The position numbers and the translations under genes are program-made. From positions 1,714,001-1,778,000 of the forward strand of contig CP053680.1 in the NCBI GenBank assembly GCA_019623805.1: DNA of 64,000 nucleotides, in the 5' to 3' direction. Shown piece by piece: positions 37,074 to 48,760 of the stretch (its first letter is position 1; every line of letters begins with the position of its first letter). Under the pieces are notes generated by a model that was given only the letters and a program-made list of their open reading frames with translations, was not told the origin of the DNA and did no database searches. This DNA is from Gammaproteobacteria bacterium (ex Lamellibrachia satsuma). GTDB taxonomy: Bacteria > Pseudomonadota > Gammaproteobacteria > Chromatiales > Chromatiaceae.

Positions 37074-38426
37074 TCAGCGGACCAAACCGCCACCACTACC
37101 TTTGAGGTTGGCTTTTTTCATCAAACCTTCGTATTGATGAGACATCAAGTGCGCTTGTACCTGCGCCATGAAATCCATTACCACCACCACGATAATCAAC
37201 AAAGATGTACCACCGAAATAGAAGGGCACATTCCAACCAACGATCAGAAACTCAGGCAACAGACAGACTGACGTAATATAAATCGCACCTGCCAGGGTCA
37301 AGCGCGACATCACGCCATCAATGTATTTTGCAGTCTGCTCCCCTGGACGAATACCAGGAATGAAGGCACCGGATCGCTTCAGATTGTCCGCTGTCTCTCT
37401 GGAGTTAAAAACCAGAGCCGTATAGAAGAAGCAGAAGAAAATTATCGCTGACGCATAAGCCATCACATATACCGGCTCACCAGGGGAAAGCTTGGAAAAA
37501 ATATCCTGGATCCAACGCGTGTCTTCACTATTGCCAAACCACTGCCCGAGCGTTGCCGGGAACAAGATGATACTGGAGGCGAAAATCGGCGGAATTACGC
37601 CTGCCATATTGAGCTTTAGTGGCAAGTGCGTACTTTGCGCCGCCATCAAACGCCGGCCCTGCTGACGTTTCGCGTAGTTGACTGTAATCCTGCGTTGACC
37701 ACGCTCAACAAAGACGACAAAACCCGTCACTGCGATTGCCAGAACGAACAGGAAAAGAATCGTCAGAGCATTCAACTCACCGGTACGGGCCAATTCAAGC
37801 GTACCACCTATCGCCGAAGGCAAGCCCGCGACGATACCGGCAAAAATGATCATGGAGATACCATTACCGATACCACGCTCCGTGATCTGCTCACCCAGCC
37901 ACATCAGAAACATTGTTCCTGTGACCAGAGAGACGGCGGCAGTAACAATAAAGCCCAAGCCCTGCTGGGCAACGACGGATTCTCCACCAACCGTCTGGCT
38001 CTGCAGTGCGATTGAGATGCCAACTGCTTGAAATGTTGCCAGCACTACAGTGCCGTAGCGCGTGTACTGGGTAATCTTGCGACGCCCCGCCTCACCCTCT
38101 TTCTTCAACTGCTCAAGCGTGGGGATAACAGCCGACATCAGCTGCATAATAATAGAGGCAGAGATGTAGGGCATGATACCAAGCGCAAAGAGACTCGCAC
38201 GTTCAAGTGCACCACCGGAGAACATGTTGAACATATCCAGGATCGAACCCTGGGCCTGCTCAAACAGCGCAGCAAGCGCAACAGGATTTACGCCAGGCAC
38301 AGGAATGAACGTGCCAATACGAAAAACCAGTAACGCACCAGCAACAAAAAGCAGTCGCTGTCGCAACTCCGTCAGGCGGCCCATGCCGCCCAACGAGTTC
38401 ATCATGGAAGCGCCTTGACCAGCCAT
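37074..38426 (-). CDS. secY: Preprotein translocase channel SecY
   Basis: 450 residues with ten membrane helices; forms the SecYEG channel. Signatures include [12 protein letters not shown] near the N-terminus and [20 protein letters not shown] (about 180-200). Plug and gating segments appear normal. Follows rplO by one base gap in the spc operon. Confidence 0.98.
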   Translation of the reverse strand: MAGQGASMMNSLGGMGRLTELRQRLLFVAGALLVFRIGTFIPVPGVNPVALAALFEQAQGSILDMFNMFSGGALERASLFALGIMPYISASIIMQLMSAVIPTLEQLKKEGEAGRRKITQYTRYGTVVLATFQAVGISIALQSQTVGGESVVAQQGLGFIVTAAVSLVTGTMFLMWLGEQITERGIGNGISMIIFAGIVAGLPSAIGGTLELARTGELNALTILFLFVLAIAVTGFVVFVERGQRRITVNYAKRQQGRRLMAAQSTHLPLKLNMAGVIPPIFASSIILFPATLGQWFGNSEDTRWIQDIFSKLSPGEPVYVMAYASAIIFFCFFYTALVFNSRETADNLKRSGAFIPGIRPGEQTAKYIDGVMSRLTLAGAIYITSVCLLPEFLIVGWNVPFYFGGTSLLIIVVVVMDFMAQVQAHLMSHQYEGLMKKANLKGSGGGLVR

Positions 38427-38861
38427 TTAGTCCTCGACCTTGCCGCCAGCCGCTTCGATAGCGGCACGAGCACCCTTGGTTACACCAATGCCTTTCACGG
38501 TGACGGCGCGTTCGATCGAGCCGGAAGCAACGATCTTGGCACGTCGAATCACCTTAGTGATAACACCGGCCTTCTTCAGCGCCTCCAGGTCAACAGATTC
38601 GCCCTCGATCTTGGCCAGCTCGCTCAGACGCACTTCGGCGGTTACCATGCCGATCCTGGAGCGAAATCCAACCTTGGGAAGCCGACGCTGCAATGGCATC
38701 TGACCACCTTCGAATCCAACCTTGTGGAAACCGCCATTGCGGGATTTCTGTCCCTTGTGGCCGCGACCACAGGTCTTGCCGAGACCACTGCCAATACCGC
38801 GTCCAACGCGTTTTTTGACAGACTTACTGCCTTCGGCAGGCTGTAAACCATTAAGTCGCAT
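38427..38861 (-). CDS. rplO: 50S ribosomal protein L15
   Basis: 144 residues. Starts [20 protein letters not shown] and carries the Gly-rich loop [20 protein letters not shown]. It binds 23S rRNA domain II. Ends one base before the secY start. Confidence 0.98.
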   Translation of the reverse strand: MRLNGLQPAEGSKSVKKRVGRGIGSGLGKTCGRGHKGQKSRNGGFHKVGFEGGQMPLQRRLPKVGFRSRIGMVTAEVRLSELAKIEGESVDLEALKKAGVITKVIRRAKIVASGSIERAVTVKGIGVTKGARAAIEAAGGKVED

Positions 38862-38862
38862 T

Positions 38863-39051
38863 TCAGGACTCCTCGACCTTAACCATATAGGAAACCTTGT
38901 TCACCATACCGCGGGTACAAGGCGTGTCTTCAACTTCGACCGTCTGGTGCATACGGCGCAATCCCAAGCCACGCACACAAGCCTTGTGGCTGGCCAGACG
39001 TCCGTTCATGCTGCGCACCAAAGTGACCTGCATCATTTTCTTGTCAGACAT
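38863..39051 (-). CDS. rpmD: 50S ribosomal protein L30
   Basis: 62 residues, [20 protein letters not shown] and [19 protein letters not shown] typical of L30. Tightly packed between rpsE and rplO. Confidence 0.96.
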   Translation of the reverse strand: MSDKKMMQVTLVRSMNGRLASHKACVRGLGLRRMHQTVEVEDTPCTRGMVNKVSYMVKVEES

Positions 39052-39054
39052 GAG

Positions 39055-39561
39055 TTACCCCAGAATCTCTTCGACAGTCTTGCCGCGCTTGGCTGCAGCC
39101 GACTCAGCATCAGCCATCTCTTTCAGACCATTGATCGTCGCGCGGACTACATTCATCGGATTGTTCGTGCCGATACATTTCGCCAACACATTTTGCACAC
39201 CAACCACCTCGAAGACAGCACGCATGGCGCCACCCGCGATGATACCTGTACCTTCAGATGCAGGCTGCATATAGACCTTGGCGGCGCCATGTCGGCCGAC
39301 TATAGGATACTGCAGCGTGTTGCCGTTCATCTTGACGGAAACCATGTTCTTGCGAGCAGTTTCCATCGCCTTTTGGATGGCAATCGGCACTTCGCGAGCC
39401 TTGCCGGTACCAAAACCAACACGCCCCTCTCCGTCGCCAACCACGGTCAGAGCAGAGAAGCCGAACTGGCGACCGCCTTTGACAACCTTGGCGACACGGT
39501 TGACGTTAATAAGCTTTTCAAGCAGATCATCGCCTTCCGGCTTTGCATTATAATTTGCCAT
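39055..39561 (-). CDS. rpsE: 30S ribosomal protein S5
   Basis: 168 residues. The double-stranded RNA-binding fold starts [39 protein letters not shown] is the second domain. Important for decoding fidelity and translocation. The loop around VKGGRQ, where spectinomycin resistance arises, looks wild type. Confidence 0.98.
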   Translation of the reverse strand: MANYNAKPEGDDLLEKLINVNRVAKVVKGGRQFGFSALTVVGDGEGRVGFGTGKAREVPIAIQKAMETARKNMVSVKMNGNTLQYPIVGRHGAAKVYMQPASEGTGIIAGGAMRAVFEVVGVQNVLAKCIGTNNPMNVVRATINGLKEMADAESAAAKRGKTVEEILG

Positions 39562-39573
39562 AACCTCGAACCC

Positions 39574-39930
39574 TTAAAATTGCAGACCGGCTTCGCGCGC
39601 CGCATCAGCCAAGGCCTTTACGCGACCATGATAACGAAAACCCGAGCGATCAAATGCAACCTGCTCGATACCTGCCTCTTTCGCCCTTTCAGCGATATGT
39701 TTACCAACTACAGAGGCAGCCGCCGCGTTACCGCTCGCACCTGAGAGTTCACCTTGAACACCCTTATCCAGTGTGGAAGCGCTCACCAGGACTTCAGAGC
39801 CAGTAGGCGCAATGACCTGCGCATAGATATGCTTTGGCGTACGGTGAATGGCCAGACGATGGACGCCCAGTTCACGAATCTTTGCGCGAGTCCGACGACT
39901 ACGACGTAGACGAGATTGTTTCTTATCCAT
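39574..39930 (-). CDS. rplR: 50S ribosomal protein L18
   Basis: 118 residues; binds 5S rRNA with L5. Contains [20 protein letters not shown] and ends [20 protein letters not shown] plus a short tail, as in the family. Confidence 0.98.
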   Translation of the reverse strand: MDKKQSRLRRSRRTRAKIRELGVHRLAIHRTPKHIYAQVIAPTGSEVLVSASTLDKGVQGELSGASGNAAAASVVGKHIAERAKEAGIEQVAFDRSGFRYHGRVKALADAAREAGLQF

Positions 39931-39939
39931 CGTTTAACC

Positions 39940-40473
39940 CTATTTCTTCTTGGCTTCTTTACGAACCACATGTTCGTCAGAATAACGGACGCCTTTGCCT
40001 TTGTAAGGCTCCGGCGGACGGTACGCACGAACTTCAGCCGCAACCTGACCAACCAGCTGTTTATCTGAACCCGAGACAACAATCTCAGTTTGTGAGGGTG
40101 TTGCTATTTCAATACCCTCCGGCACCGGATATTCCACAGGATGGGAAAAACCGAGACTCAAATTGAGCACTTTACCCTTGGCCTGAGCACGATAACCAAC
40201 ACCGACGAGTTCAAGCTTACGCTCAAACCCTTGCGTGACACCGGTAACAAGATTGTTAATGAGCGCGCGCATCGTGCCGGCCATCGCCCAGGAAGACTTG
40301 TCTTCCTGCTTGGGAGTGACGTTGACAACTCCATCATTCTGATTGATTGCCACCAGGTCGTTCACGAGTAACTGCATCGAGCCTTTAGGGCCCTTGACAG
40401 AGACACTCTGACCATCCAGCTTGACCTCAACACCAGACGGTAGGGAAATTGGACTTTTTGCTATACGAGACAT
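39940..40473 (-). CDS. rplF: 50S ribosomal protein L6
   Basis: 177 residues from [17 protein letters not shown] at 40473, the conserved L6 start. The frame is open 22 codons further upstream into the end of rpsH, but that part has no L6 similarity. The C-terminus has [16 protein letters not shown]. Stalk-base protein. Confidence 0.96.
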   Translation of the reverse strand: MSRIAKSPISLPSGVEVKLDGQSVSVKGPKGSMQLLVNDLVAINQNDGVVNVTPKQEDKSSWAMAGTMRALINNLVTGVTQGFERKLELVGVGYRAQAKGKVLNLSLGFSHPVEYPVPEGIEIATPSQTEIVVSGSDKQLVGQVAAEVRAYRPPEPYKGKGVRYSDEHVVRKEAKKK

Positions 40474-40486
40474 CTTCTTACACCCC

Positions 40487-40882
40487 TTACGCGACGACAG
40501 CGATGACTTCACCGCCCTGTCCCGTAGCACGGGCAGCACGATCGGTCATTATGCCTTTCGAGGTGGAGATGATTGCGATACCCAAACCGTTACGCACTTT
40601 GGGAAGATCACCGCAACCTTTATATATGCGCAGACCAGGACGACTTACCCGTTTAATCAGGTCGATAACAGGACGCCCTTCGAAATAGCGCAGATCCACA
40701 ACCATTGTCGGCTTGGATGCACTCTCGTCCACTTTGACATCCTGCACGTAACCTTCGTCTTTCAGGAGGTTGGCGATTGCAATTTTCTGCTTGGATGCCG
40801 GCAGTCTGACTGAAGTCTTATTTGCCGATTGTCCGTTACGGACACGGGTGAGCAAATCCGCAATGGGATCTGACATACTCAT
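40487..40882 (-). CDS. rpsH: 30S ribosomal protein S8
   Basis: 131 residues, [20 protein letters not shown] typical; ends GEVIAVVA with [14 protein letters not shown] before it. In E. coli S8 also represses the spc operon by binding its mRNA. Separated from rpsN by 88 bases, the longest gap inside this stretch. Confidence 0.97.
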   Translation of the reverse strand: MSMSDPIADLLTRVRNGQSANKTSVRLPASKQKIAIANLLKDEGYVQDVKVDESASKPTMVVDLRYFEGRPVIDLIKRVSRPGLRIYKGCGDLPKVRNGLGIAIISTSKGIMTDRAARATGQGGEVIAVVA

Positions 40883-40970
40883 TTCGAGCTCCTGGGGTCA
40901 GTCCGTCTTTGCGACGCGATACCCAAATATAGTTAATCCTGGCAGAAATGCCCTGAGAAAGCCGCGTATT

Positions 40971-41276
40971 CTACCAGCTTGCTTTCACAAGTCCAGGAAC
41001 ATCTCCGCGCATAGCCGCTTCCCGCAGCTTGTTACGGCTAAGACCGAACTTACGATAGAATCCATGGGGACGACCGGTGACCCGGCAGCGGTTGTGTTTC
41101 CGGGAAACACTGGCATCGCGAGGCATCTTCTGCAGCTTGAGAACGGCTGCTTCAACCTCTTCATAGGTGCTGTCAGCATTCTTTATGACAGCCTTCAGCG
41201 CTTCACGCCTGGCTGCATACTTGGCTACGGTGCGGGCACGCTTGTTCTCACGTGCAATCATGCTCTTTTTTGCCAT
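40971..41276 (-). CDS. rpsN: 30S ribosomal protein S14
   Basis: 101 residues, the long form without zinc-binding Cys pairs. [20 protein letters not shown] at the start and [20 protein letters not shown] near the end are diagnostic. Confidence 0.98.
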   Translation of the reverse strand: MAKKSMIARENKRARTVAKYAARREALKAVIKNADSTYEEVEAAVLKLQKMPRDASVSRKHNRCRVTGRPHGFYRKFGLSRNKLREAAMRGDVPGLVKASW

Positions 41277-41284
41277 AACGAAAC

Positions 41285-41824
41285 TCAGTTCTTAAAGGGA
41301 AACTTAAAGGCTTCCAGCAGCGCACGTCCCTCTTCATCGGTACGTGCAGTGGTGGTAATCGTAATATCAAGCCCACGCAGCTTATCGATTTTATCGTAAT
41401 CGATCTCCGGGAACATGATCTGCTCTGCCACGCCCATGCTGTAGTTTCCACGACCATCGAAGGATTTCCCGTTCATACCACGGAAATCCCGAATACGCGG
41501 AATTGCTACATTGATCAGGCGGTCAAGAAACTCATACATGCGCTCTTTGCGCAGAGTCACCTTACACCCAATCGGCCAGCCTTCACGGACCTTGAAACCT
41601 GCGATGGACTTACGGGCATGAGTGATAATCGCTTTCTGGCCGGCAATCTTCTCCATATCGTTCACTGCGAACTCAAGGATTTTTTTATCGCCTATGGCCT
41701 CACCAACACCCATATTAAGGGTAATCTTGGTGATGCGCGGTACCTGCATAATGCTCTGGAACTGAAACTTGTCCATCAACTGCTGGACAACAGTGTCAGT
41801 GTACTGTTGCTGTAATCTTGCCAT
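41285..41824 (-). CDS. rplE: 50S ribosomal protein L5
   Basis: 179 residues; 5S rRNA-binding protein contacting the P-site tRNA. Motifs: [16 protein letters not shown], and [20 protein letters not shown]. Located eight bases before rpsN in the spc order. Confidence 0.98.
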   Translation of the reverse strand: MARLQQQYTDTVVQQLMDKFQFQSIMQVPRITKITLNMGVGEAIGDKKILEFAVNDMEKIAGQKAIITHARKSIAGFKVREGWPIGCKVTLRKERMYEFLDRLINVAIPRIRDFRGMNGKSFDGRGNYSMGVAEQIMFPEIDYDKIDKLRGLDITITTTARTDEEGRALLEAFKFPFKN

Positions 41825-41837
41825 TGCCGGACTTGCC

Positions 41838-42158
41838 TCAGATATCTACGACTTCGCCGCTGGATTTGAACACTCGAACCTTTTTGCCGTCTTCAAGCGT
41901 CTTGAAGCCGGCACGGTCACCTTTTCCGCTCGCGGGATTGAACAGGGCAACGTTGGAGATATGCAAAGGCATCTCCTTATCGAGAATGCCACCAGGCTCA
42001 CCCTTATTAGGGTTTGCCTTGGTGTGCTTCTTCGCCATGTTGATATTTTCGACAACGATGCGCTCGTTTTCCATCATGCGAATGACGGTCCCGCGCTTGC
42101 CCTTGTCTTTACCCGCAACGACGATAACCTCGTCGCCCTTCTTAATCTTGTTTGCCAT
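41838..42158 (-). CDS. rplX: 50S ribosomal protein L24
   Basis: 106 residues from [20 protein letters not shown] (KOW motif). The frame is open ten codons further upstream, but those overlap the rplN end and do not resemble L24. It initiates 23S assembly. Confidence 0.96.
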   Translation of the reverse strand: MANKIKKGDEVIVVAGKDKGKRGTVIRMMENERIVVENINMAKKHTKANPNKGEPGGILDKEMPLHISNVALFNPASGKGDRAGFKTLEDGKKVRVFKSSGEVVDI

Positions 42159-42168
42159 GTCTGCCGCC

Positions 42169-42537
42169 TCACAAAACCTCTGGTGCAAGCGAAATGATCT
42201 TCATAAATCGCTCACTCCGTAATTCACGGGTAACGGGTCCGAAGATACGAGTACCAATCGGCTGCAACTGAGCATTCAGCAGTACAGCAGAATTGGTATC
42301 AAATCGAATCACGGAACCGTCAGGACGACGCACACCTTTTTTCGTGCGCACGACAACTGCATTGTAGACGTCGCCTTTCTTAACCTTGCCGCGAGGAATC
42401 GCATCCTTCACGCTAACCTTTATGATATCGCCAATTCCGGCGTATCGACGGTGCGAACCGCCCAGTACCTTTATGCACTGAACCCGCTTTGCGCCGCTGT
42501 TATCGGCAACATTCAGGCTTGTCTGCATCTGAATCAT
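42169..42537 (-). CDS. rplN: 50S ribosomal protein L14
   Basis: 122 residues, [20 protein letters not shown] is the universal L14 start; [20 protein letters not shown] follows. Interface protein. First gene of the spc group. Confidence 0.98.
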   Translation of the reverse strand: MIQMQTSLNVADNSGAKRVQCIKVLGGSHRRYAGIGDIIKVSVKDAIPRGKVKKGDVYNAVVVRTKKGVRRPDGSVIRFDTNSAVLLNAQLQPIGTRIFGPVTRELRSERFMKIISLAPEVL

Positions 42538-42590
42538 GGTTCTGCCCTAAATAGTATTAATCTCTGTCGGCAAAATATTTTGCCTACCGA

Positions 42591-42851
42591 TCAGCTCGCG
42601 CGCTCGATAACCTTTACCAGCCGCCACTTCTTTGTCTTTGACAAGGGTCGGCACTGTTCGACCATCACCATATCACCCTGGTTGCATTCGTTGCTCTCAT
42701 CGTGCGCATGCACTTTCGTGGAACGACGGATGTATTTTCCATAGAGCGGATGTTTCACCTGACGCTCAACCGAAACGGTAATGGACTTATCCATTGCACT
42801 GCTGACAACTTGGCCAACTAGAGTGCGGTTACTGGCTGCCTGTTCGCTCAT
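42591..42851 (-). CDS. rpsQ: 30S ribosomal protein S17
   Basis: 86 residues with [20 protein letters not shown] and [17 protein letters not shown]. Overlaps rpmC by four bases (ATGA). Last gene of the S10 group; the 53-base gap to rplN is the usual boundary to the spc group. Confidence 0.97.
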   Translation of the reverse strand: MSEQAASNRTLVGQVVSSAMDKSITVSVERQVKHPLYGKYIRRSTKVHAHDESNECNQGDMVMVEQCRPLSKTKKWRLVKVIERAS

Positions 42852-43051
42852 GATGCGCTGCCCGATTTCTGTTCATTCATAACTGTTTTAACACGCGCAA
42901 TATCCTTACGAACCGTATTCATACGATCGGGACGCGCCAACTGGCCGGTGCCCTTCTGCATACGCAGGTTGAACTGCTCTTTCTGCAATTCTTCAAGCGC
43001 AACGTTCAACTCCTCAGAGGACTTTTCACGCAATTCGTTCGCATTCATCAC
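42848..43051 (-). CDS. rpmC: 50S ribosomal protein L29
   Basis: 67 residues, helical hairpin protein near the tunnel exit ([20 protein letters not shown], and the end with [14 protein letters not shown]). Two adjacent ATG codons are possible starts; the first overlaps the rplP stop. Confidence 0.96.
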   Translation of the reverse strand: MMNANELREKSSEELNVALEELQKEQFNLRMQKGTGQLARPDRMNTVRKDIARVKTVMNEQKSGSAS

Positions 43052-43461
43052 ATCACCGTCCGTTTCACGAATGTAGTGGGAACCGGCAGCTTGGCTGACG
43101 CCAACGCAAACGCCTCACGAGCCAGCTCTTCTGAAATACCTTCGATCTCATAGAGCATGCGGCCGGGCTGGATCTGCGCTACCCAGTACTCCACATTACC
43201 TTTACCTTTACCCTGACGAACTTCCAAAGGTTTCTTTGTAATTGGTTTGTCAGGGAACACCCGTATCCACATATTTCCGCCACGCTTTACATGACGGGAA
43301 ATGGCTCGACGCGCTGCCTCTATCTGGCGTGCGGTAATACGCCCGCGACCTGTTGATTTCAGGCCGAACTCACCAAAAGAGACGCTGCTACCGGTGACCG
43401 CAAGGCCACGGTTTCGACCCTTATGCTGTTTACGGAATTTAGTTCGTTTTGGCTGCAACAT
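43048..43461 (-). CDS. rplP: 50S ribosomal protein L16
   Basis: 137 residues, [20 protein letters not shown] start and [18 protein letters not shown] core. Contacts the A-site tRNA. Carries the conserved Arg that is hydroxylated by YcfD in some species (in RMLYEIEG context, inferred). Confidence 0.98.
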   Translation of the reverse strand: MLQPKRTKFRKQHKGRNRGLAVTGSSVSFGEFGLKSTGRGRITARQIEAARRAISRHVKRGGNMWIRVFPDKPITKKPLEVRQGKGKGNVEYWVAQIQPGRMLYEIEGISEELAREAFALASAKLPVPTTFVKRTVM

Positions 43462-43464
43462 CGA

Positions 43465-44148
43465 TTACGACCTCTTCGCGCCGGGTTTCGTTTTTGGTGC
43501 AGCTTCAGCAAGTTCGCCACCACCAAAAACCTCGCCCTTAAAAATCCATACCTTGACACCGATGATACCGTAGGTGGTATTCGCCTCAGCGAAACCATAG
43601 TCGATATCCGCGCGCAATGTGTGTAGCGGGACACGGCCTTCGCGGTACCACTCACTACGGGCAATTTCTGCACCATTCAGGCGACCGCCGATGTTTATCT
43701 TGATACCTTCGGCACCGAGTCGCATGGCATTTTGAACCGAGCGCTTCATCGCCCGACGGAACATGACGCGGCGCTCCAGCTGCTGTGCAACGCCCTCGGC
43801 GACCAACTGGGCATCAAGTTCCGGCTTGCGGATCTCTTCGATGCTGATATGCACCGGAATTCCCATCATGTCGGATACCACAGCGCGCAGCTTGTCGATA
43901 TCCTCGCCTTTCTTACCAATCACAAGGCCAGGACGGGCTGTGTGAACGGTAATGTGGGCATTCTTGGCTGGCCGATCGACCTGGATCCTGCTGACCGAAG
44001 ACTGCGCCAGGCGTTTCTTCAGGAATGCACGAACCTTAAGGTCCATATTCAGCAGATCAGGGAACTGCTTTGAATCCGCGTACCACTTGGAAGTCCAGTC
44101 CTTAACGATGCCCAGACGTATTCCGGTAGGATGTACTTTCTGACCCAT
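43465..44148 (-). CDS. rpsC: 30S ribosomal protein S3
   Basis: 227 residues, [20 protein letters not shown] start, KH domain with [13 protein letters not shown] (about 62-74), and [15 protein letters not shown] near the C-terminus. Helicase-site protein at the mRNA entry. Confidence 0.98.
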   Translation of the reverse strand: MGQKVHPTGIRLGIVKDWTSKWYADSKQFPDLLNMDLKVRAFLKKRLAQSSVSRIQVDRPAKNAHITVHTARPGLVIGKKGEDIDKLRAVVSDMMGIPVHISIEEIRKPELDAQLVAEGVAQQLERRVMFRRAMKRSVQNAMRLGAEGIKINIGGRLNGAEIARSEWYREGRVPLHTLRADIDYGFAEANTTYGIIGVKVWIFKGEVFGGGELAEAAPKTKPGAKRS

Positions 44149-44166
44149 ATCGGCCTCTCTAACCTG

Positions 44167-44499
44167 TTACTTGTCGGCGACAGTCACGGTAATGTGACTG
44201 GTGCGTTTTAGAATCCGGGAGGCACGGCCTTTCGCCCGTGCTCTGATGCGTTTCATGGTTGGACCTTCGTCCACACCAATCACTGCAACCTTGAGCTCGT
44301 CGATATCCGCCCCTTCATTGTGCTCTGCGTTGGCGATAGCGGATTCGAGAACCTTCTTCACCAGGACGGCACCTTTCTTCTTGCTGAAAGCAAGAATGTT
44401 CAGCGCCTGCTCGACTGGGAGCCCTCGAACCTGATCTGCAACCAGACGTCCCTTCTGGGCCGACATACGTGCATGACGCAATTTTGCTGTTGCCTGCAT
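44167..44499 (-). CDS. rplV: 50S ribosomal protein L22
   Basis: 110 residues; lines the exit tunnel. [20 protein letters not shown] start and the hairpin tip around [19 protein letters not shown] are wild-type-like (macrolide-sensitive form). Confidence 0.98.
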   Translation of the reverse strand: MQATAKLRHARMSAQKGRLVADQVRGLPVEQALNILAFSKKKGAVLVKKVLESAIANAEHNEGADIDELKVAVIGVDEGPTMKRIRARAKGRASRILKRTSHITVTVADK

Positions 44500-44511
44500 T
44501 ATGAATTCCTC

Positions 44512-44784
44512 TTACCTGGACGCCTTATCGGCAGTATGACCCCGATAAGTACGGGTCAGTGCGAACTCACCGAGTTTATGTCCAACCATGTTCTCGGAAA
44601 TGATGACCGGAACATGTTGACGACCATTGTGTATTGCTATGGTAAGCCCCACCATCTCAGGCAAAACCATGGACCTGCGGGACCAGGTTTTGATTGGGCG
44701 CTTATTATTCTGCGCTACTGCCTCTTCCACCTTTTTCGCCAGGTGATGATCGACAAACGGGCCTTTGCGAATTGAACGTGGCAC
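44512..44784 (-). CDS. rpsS: 30S ribosomal protein S19
   Basis: 90 residues, [20 protein letters not shown] start and [20 protein letters not shown] end. Head protein paired with S13. Confidence 0.98.
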   Translation of the reverse strand: MPRSIRKGPFVDHHLAKKVEEAVAQNNKRPIKTWSRRSMVLPEMVGLTIAIHNGRQHVPVIISENMVGHKLGEFALTRTYRGHTADKASR

Positions 44785-44804
44785 GACACTAACCCCTAAT
44801 TTAA

Positions 44805-45632
44805 TTACTTACGGTTCCGACGACGAACAATCATCTTGTCGGTACGCTTGTTGGTTCGGGTTTTATAACCCTTCGTCGGCATACCCCAGGGTGAAACCGG
44901 ATGACGGCCTCCTGATGTACGACCCTCACCACCACCATGTGGGTGATCCACAGGATTCATCACAACACCGCGAACGGTGGGACGAACACCTCTCCAGCGC
45001 GTTGCGCCGGCTTTTCCGAGTGAACGGAGACTATGTTCAGGATTGGAGACTTCACCCATCACTGCCCGACAGTCAGCGGGAACCTTTCGCATCTCACCGG
45101 AGCGGAGACGGAGGGTCGCATAATCACCTTCACGGGCTATCAACTGAACTGAAGCACCGGCAGAACGTGCCATCTGCGCACCCTTGCCCGGCTTCATCTC
45201 AATACAATGCACCACCGAACCCATCGGCATGTTGCGCAGCGGCAGGCAGTTTCCTAAGCCAATCGGCGCATCAGCACCGGAACGCACTTCGTCACCAGCC
45301 TTAAGACCGTGGGGTGCGATGATATATGAACGCTGACCATCTACATAGCGAATCAAAGCAATATGCGCGGTACGATTCGGATCATACTCAAGACGCTCAA
45401 CGACGGCGGAAACACCCTCTTTATTGCGCTTGAAATCGATAATACGATAGCGCTGCTTGTGGCCACCACCACGATGACGCGTAGTGATGCGACCGTTATT
45501 GTTACGACCGCCAGTCTTGCTCTTCTTTGCGAGCAACGGGCTATAGGGAGCGCCTTTATGCAGCTCCGTATTGACCACTTTTACAACAAAGCGGCGACCT
45601 GGTGAGGTCGGTTTTGTTTTAACGATTGCCAT
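44805..45632 (-). CDS. rplB: 50S ribosomal protein L2
   Basis: 275 residues; essential near the peptidyl transferase centre. The signature [20 protein letters not shown] contains the conserved His. N-terminus [19 protein letters not shown]. Confidence 0.98.
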   Translation of the reverse strand: MAIVKTKPTSPGRRFVVKVVNTELHKGAPYSPLLAKKSKTGGRNNNGRITTRHRGGGHKQRYRIIDFKRNKEGVSAVVERLEYDPNRTAHIALIRYVDGQRSYIIAPHGLKAGDEVRSGADAPIGLGNCLPLRNMPMGSVVHCIEMKPGKGAQMARSAGASVQLIAREGDYATLRLRSGEMRKVPADCRAVMGEVSNPEHSLRSLGKAGATRWRGVRPTVRGVVMNPVDHPHGGGEGRTSGGRHPVSPWGMPTKGYKTRTNKRTDKMIVRRRNRK

Positions 45633-45655
45633 TATTCCAATCCCGTTTAATTAAC

Positions 45656-45952
45656 TCAGGCGCCGCCGGCGAAGTCGATATCACTGCCGGGCTTGAGCTT
45701 AACGTAGGCCTTCTTCCAATCGGAACGGCGACCCTGCATAGCACCAAATCGCTTGGCCTTACCTTTTACATTAACCACCTGGACCCGCTCGACTTCGACA
45801 TCAAACATCTTCTCAACCGCCTTGGCGATTTCACGTTTGGTCGCATCAGTGGCAACCTCGAAGGTAAACTGACGATTTGCATCCGCCGCGTTTGCACTCT
45901 TCTCAGAAACCAGTGGGCTCAGCAGAACCTTCATAAGACGTTCATTGTTCAT
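45656..45952 (-). CDS. rplW: 50S ribosomal protein L23
   Basis: 98 residues; docking site for SRP and trigger factor at the tunnel exit. [20 protein letters not shown] start. Overlaps rplD by four bases. Confidence 0.97.
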   Translation of the reverse strand: MNNERLMKVLLSPLVSEKSANAADANRQFTFEVATDATKREIAKAVEKMFDVEVERVQVVNVKGKAKRFGAMQGRRSDWKKAYVKLKPGSDIDFAGGA

Positions 45953-46563
45953 GCCAGGCGCTCCTCAATCTTTTTCACTGCACCTTCAGTCATCAGAACC
46001 TTTTCATAGGCGACGAGGCTGACCGGGTCGATCTCATTCACATCGCGAACATCGACACCATAAAGGTTGCGCGCAGCCAGATAGAGATTCTCATCAGGAT
46101 TCTCTGCAACAACCAGTACATCTTTCAGATTCATCTCTTTCAGTTTGCCGGCAAGCTCTTTAGTCTTGGGCGCCGAAACAGCGAACTCATTGACGGTAAC
46201 GAAGCGCTCCTGGCGCACCAGTTCGGACAAAATAGAGCGAATCGCACCACGATACATCTTACGGTTGACCTTCTGCGCAAAATTGCGCGGGGAGGATGCA
46301 AACGTCACACCACCGGAGCGCCATATGGGGCTGCGAATGGTGCCGCTTCGAGCACGACCCGTACCTTTCTGACGCCAGGGTTTGGCACCGCCGCCACGAA
46401 CTGCCGCGCGATTTTTCTGCGCCTTGGTTCCAGCCCGAGCCGCTGCCATGTGGGCAGTGACAACCTGGTGGACCAGGCCCTCGTTATACGCAGCACCGAA
46501 TACATCATCGGATACCTGGATCGCCTGCGCGTCGCCGCCAGCAGAAGTTACATTCAGATCCAT
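45949..46563 (-). CDS. rplD: 50S ribosomal protein L4
   Basis: 204 residues from ATG 46563 ([13 protein letters not shown]). A GTG at 46572 is possible but AAAGGGTG fits the ATG better as ribosome site. Core motif [20 protein letters not shown] contacts the exit tunnel. In E. coli L4 controls the S10 operon; the E. coli-type S10 leader is absent here because tuf directly precedes rpsJ. Confidence 0.95.
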   Translation of the reverse strand: MDLNVTSAGGDAQAIQVSDDVFGAAYNEGLVHQVVTAHMAAARAGTKAQKNRAAVRGGGAKPWRQKGTGRARSGTIRSPIWRSGGVTFASSPRNFAQKVNRKMYRGAIRSILSELVRQERFVTVNEFAVSAPKTKELAGKLKEMNLKDVLVVAENPDENLYLAARNLYGVDVRDVNEIDPVSLVAYEKVLMTEGAVKKIEERLA

Positions 46564-46568
46564 CAGAT

Positions 46569-47219
46569 TCACCCTTTGTTCTTCATCTTCACCGCAGGCA
46601 CGATGACAACGTCACCACCTTTGGAGCCGGGCACGGAACCCTTCACCAACAGCAGGTTGCGCTCGCCATCGACCCGAACGACTTCCAGATTCTGCTGGCA
46701 GCGCTGCTTGTCACCCATGTGGCCCGCCATCTTCTTACCTTTGAAGACACGACCGGGTGTTTGGCATTGGCCAATGGAGCCTGGCGCACGATGAGAAATC
46801 GAGTTACCGTGCGTGGCATCCTGCATATGGAAGTGATGTCGTTTAACGCCACCCTGAAAACCTTTACCCTGAGTGCGACCACGTACATCGACCAGCTGTC
46901 CGGCCTCAAAGATATCGGCCTTAATCTCAGAACCGACCTCGATGCCATCGCCTTCGCCATCTTCCAGGAAAAATTCCCAGAAACCACGACCGCCTTCTAA
47001 ACCAGCCTTAGATAAATGGCCAGCCACTGGCTTGCTCACGCGAGAAGCCTTGCGGTTACCCGTGGTTACCTGAACAGCACGATAACCATCAGTATCTTTC
47101 GTTTTAAGTTGAGCAACCCGATTGGGCTCAACCTCGATGACGGTCACAGGAACTGACACGCCCTCTTCGGTGAACACCCGAGTCATTCCGGCCTTCCGGC
47201 CGACTACTCCAATCGCCAT
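46569..47219 (-). CDS. rplC: 50S ribosomal protein L3
   Basis: 216 residues; [20 protein letters not shown] start, and [20 protein letters not shown] plus [20 protein letters not shown] in the peptidyl-transferase-proximal loop. The Gln within that loop is a known methylation site in E. coli. Confidence 0.98.
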   Translation of the reverse strand: MAIGVVGRKAGMTRVFTEEGVSVPVTVIEVEPNRVAQLKTKDTDGYRAVQVTTGNRKASRVSKPVAGHLSKAGLEGGRGFWEFFLEDGEGDGIEVGSEIKADIFEAGQLVDVRGRTQGKGFQGGVKRHHFHMQDATHGNSISHRAPGSIGQCQTPGRVFKGKKMAGHMGDKQRCQQNLEVVRVDGERNLLLVKGSVPGSKGGDVVIVPAVKMKNKG

Positions 47220-47230
47220 TGTTCTTAACC

Positions 47231-47542
47231 TCAGTTCAACTTGATCTGGACATCAACGCCAGCAGCCAGATCGAGCTTCATCAATGCGTCAACCGTCTTG
47301 TCGGTTGGATCGACGATGTCCATCAAACGCTTATGGGTGCGAATTTCGTACTGGTCACGTGCATCTTTATTGACGTGCGGTGAAATCAGCACAGTAAACC
47401 GCTCTTTCTTCGTCGGCAGTGGAATCGGTCCCAGCACCTGCGCACCAGTGCGCTTTGCTGTCTCCACGATTTCGCTGGCAGACTGATCAATCAGTCGATG
47501 ATCAAACGCCTTCAGACGGATACGAATTCTCTGGTTAGCCAT
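47231..47542 (-). CDS. rpsJ: 30S ribosomal protein S10
   Basis: 103 residues; also the NusE antitermination factor. Contains [20 protein letters not shown], and [20 protein letters not shown]. Only six bases separate it from the tuf stop, so the S10 genes are transcribed on from the str operon. Confidence 0.98.
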   Translation of the reverse strand: MANQRIRIRLKAFDHRLIDQSASEIVETAKRTGAQVLGPIPLPTKKERFTVLISPHVNKDARDQYEIRTHKRLMDIVDPTDKTVDALMKLDLAAGVDVQIKLN

Positions 47543-47548
47543 TATCTT

Positions 47549-48739
47549 TTACTCGATGACCTTGGATACAACGCCGGCACCTACGGTACGGCCACCCTCA
47601 CGGATAGCAAATCGCAGGCCTTCTTCCATCGCAATCGGCGCAATCAGTTTTACCGTCATTTTTACGTTATCCCCCGGCATTACCATCTCTACGCCCTCAG
47701 GCAGATCACAAGCACCGGTCACGTCGGTCGTTCTAAAGTAGAACTGCGGACGATAGTTTGCAAAGAACGGGGTGTGACGTCCACCTTCGTCCTTGCTCAA
47801 TACATAGACTTCGCACTCGAAGTGGGTGTGCGGGGTAATCGATCCCGGATGCGCCAGCACCTGTCCACGCTCAACCTCTTCACGCTTGGTGCCGCGCAGC
47901 AGCACACCCACGTTGTCGCCCGCTTCGCCCTGATCCAGCAGCTTGCGGAACATCTCGACACCGGTACAGGTGGTCTTCGCGGTCTCTTTGATTCCGACGA
48001 TCTCGATCTCTTCACCCACCTTGACCACGCCGCGCTCTACTCGACCGGTTACCACAGTACCGCGACCGGAGATCGAGAAGACATCCTCGATCGGCATCAG
48101 GAAGGCACCGTCTACCGCACGCACCGGCTCAGGAATGTAGGTGTCCAGGGCCTCAACCAGCTTGGCAATGGAGCCGGCACCGATATCGGAATCGTCACCT
48201 TCCAGCGCCTTCAGCGCGGAACCGATGATTACGGGCGTGTCGTCGCCAGGGAAGTCGTAGCTGTCGAGCAGCTCACGAATCTCCATCTCAACCAATTCCA
48301 GCAGCTCTTCGTCGTCCACCATGTCCGCTTTGTTCATGTAGACGATGATGTAGGGCACGCCTACCTGACGGGAGAGCAGGATGTGCTCACGCGTCTGAGG
48401 CATGGGGCCGTCTGCCGCGGATACCACCAGGATTGCGCCGTCCATCTGCGCCGCACCGGTGATCATGTTCTTTACGTAGTCAGCATGTCCGGGGCAGTCA
48501 ACGTGTGCGTAGTGACGATTCTCAGTCTCATACTCGACGTGGGAGGTGGCGATGGTGATACCACGCTCACGCTCTTCCGGAGCATTGTCGATCTGATCGA
48601 AGGCCTTCTGCTCGCCGCCGAACTTCTTTGCCTGCACCAGCGTGATCGCAGCCGTCAAAGTGGTCTTGCCGTGATCAACGTGACCAATGGTTCCCACATT
48701 GACATGCGGTTTTGTGCGTTCGAATTTTTCCTTGGACAC
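47549..48739 (-). CDS. tuf: Elongation factor Tu
   Basis: 396 residues; brings aminoacyl-tRNA to the ribosome. G1 GHVDHGKTT (about 18-26), DCPGHADY and [20 protein letters not shown]. Last gene of the str operon. A second tuf gene is usual upstream of secE in this group, outside the window. Confidence 0.98.
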   Translation of the reverse strand: MSKEKFERTKPHVNVGTIGHVDHGKTTLTAAITLVQAKKFGGEQKAFDQIDNAPEERERGITIATSHVEYETENRHYAHVDCPGHADYVKNMITGAAQMDGAILVVSAADGPMPQTREHILLSRQVGVPYIIVYMNKADMVDDEELLELVEMEIRELLDSYDFPGDDTPVIIGSALKALEGDDSDIGAGSIAKLVEALDTYIPEPVRAVDGAFLMPIEDVFSISGRGTVVTGRVERGVVKVGEEIEIVGIKETAKTTCTGVEMFRKLLDQGEAGDNVGVLLRGTKREEVERGQVLAHPGSITPHTHFECEVYVLSKDEGGRHTPFFANYRPQFYFRTTDVTGACDLPEGVEMVMPGDNVKMTVKLIAPIAMEEGLRFAIREGGRTVGAGVVSKVIE

Positions 48740-48760
48740 AGTAGCTACCCCTATACCCGA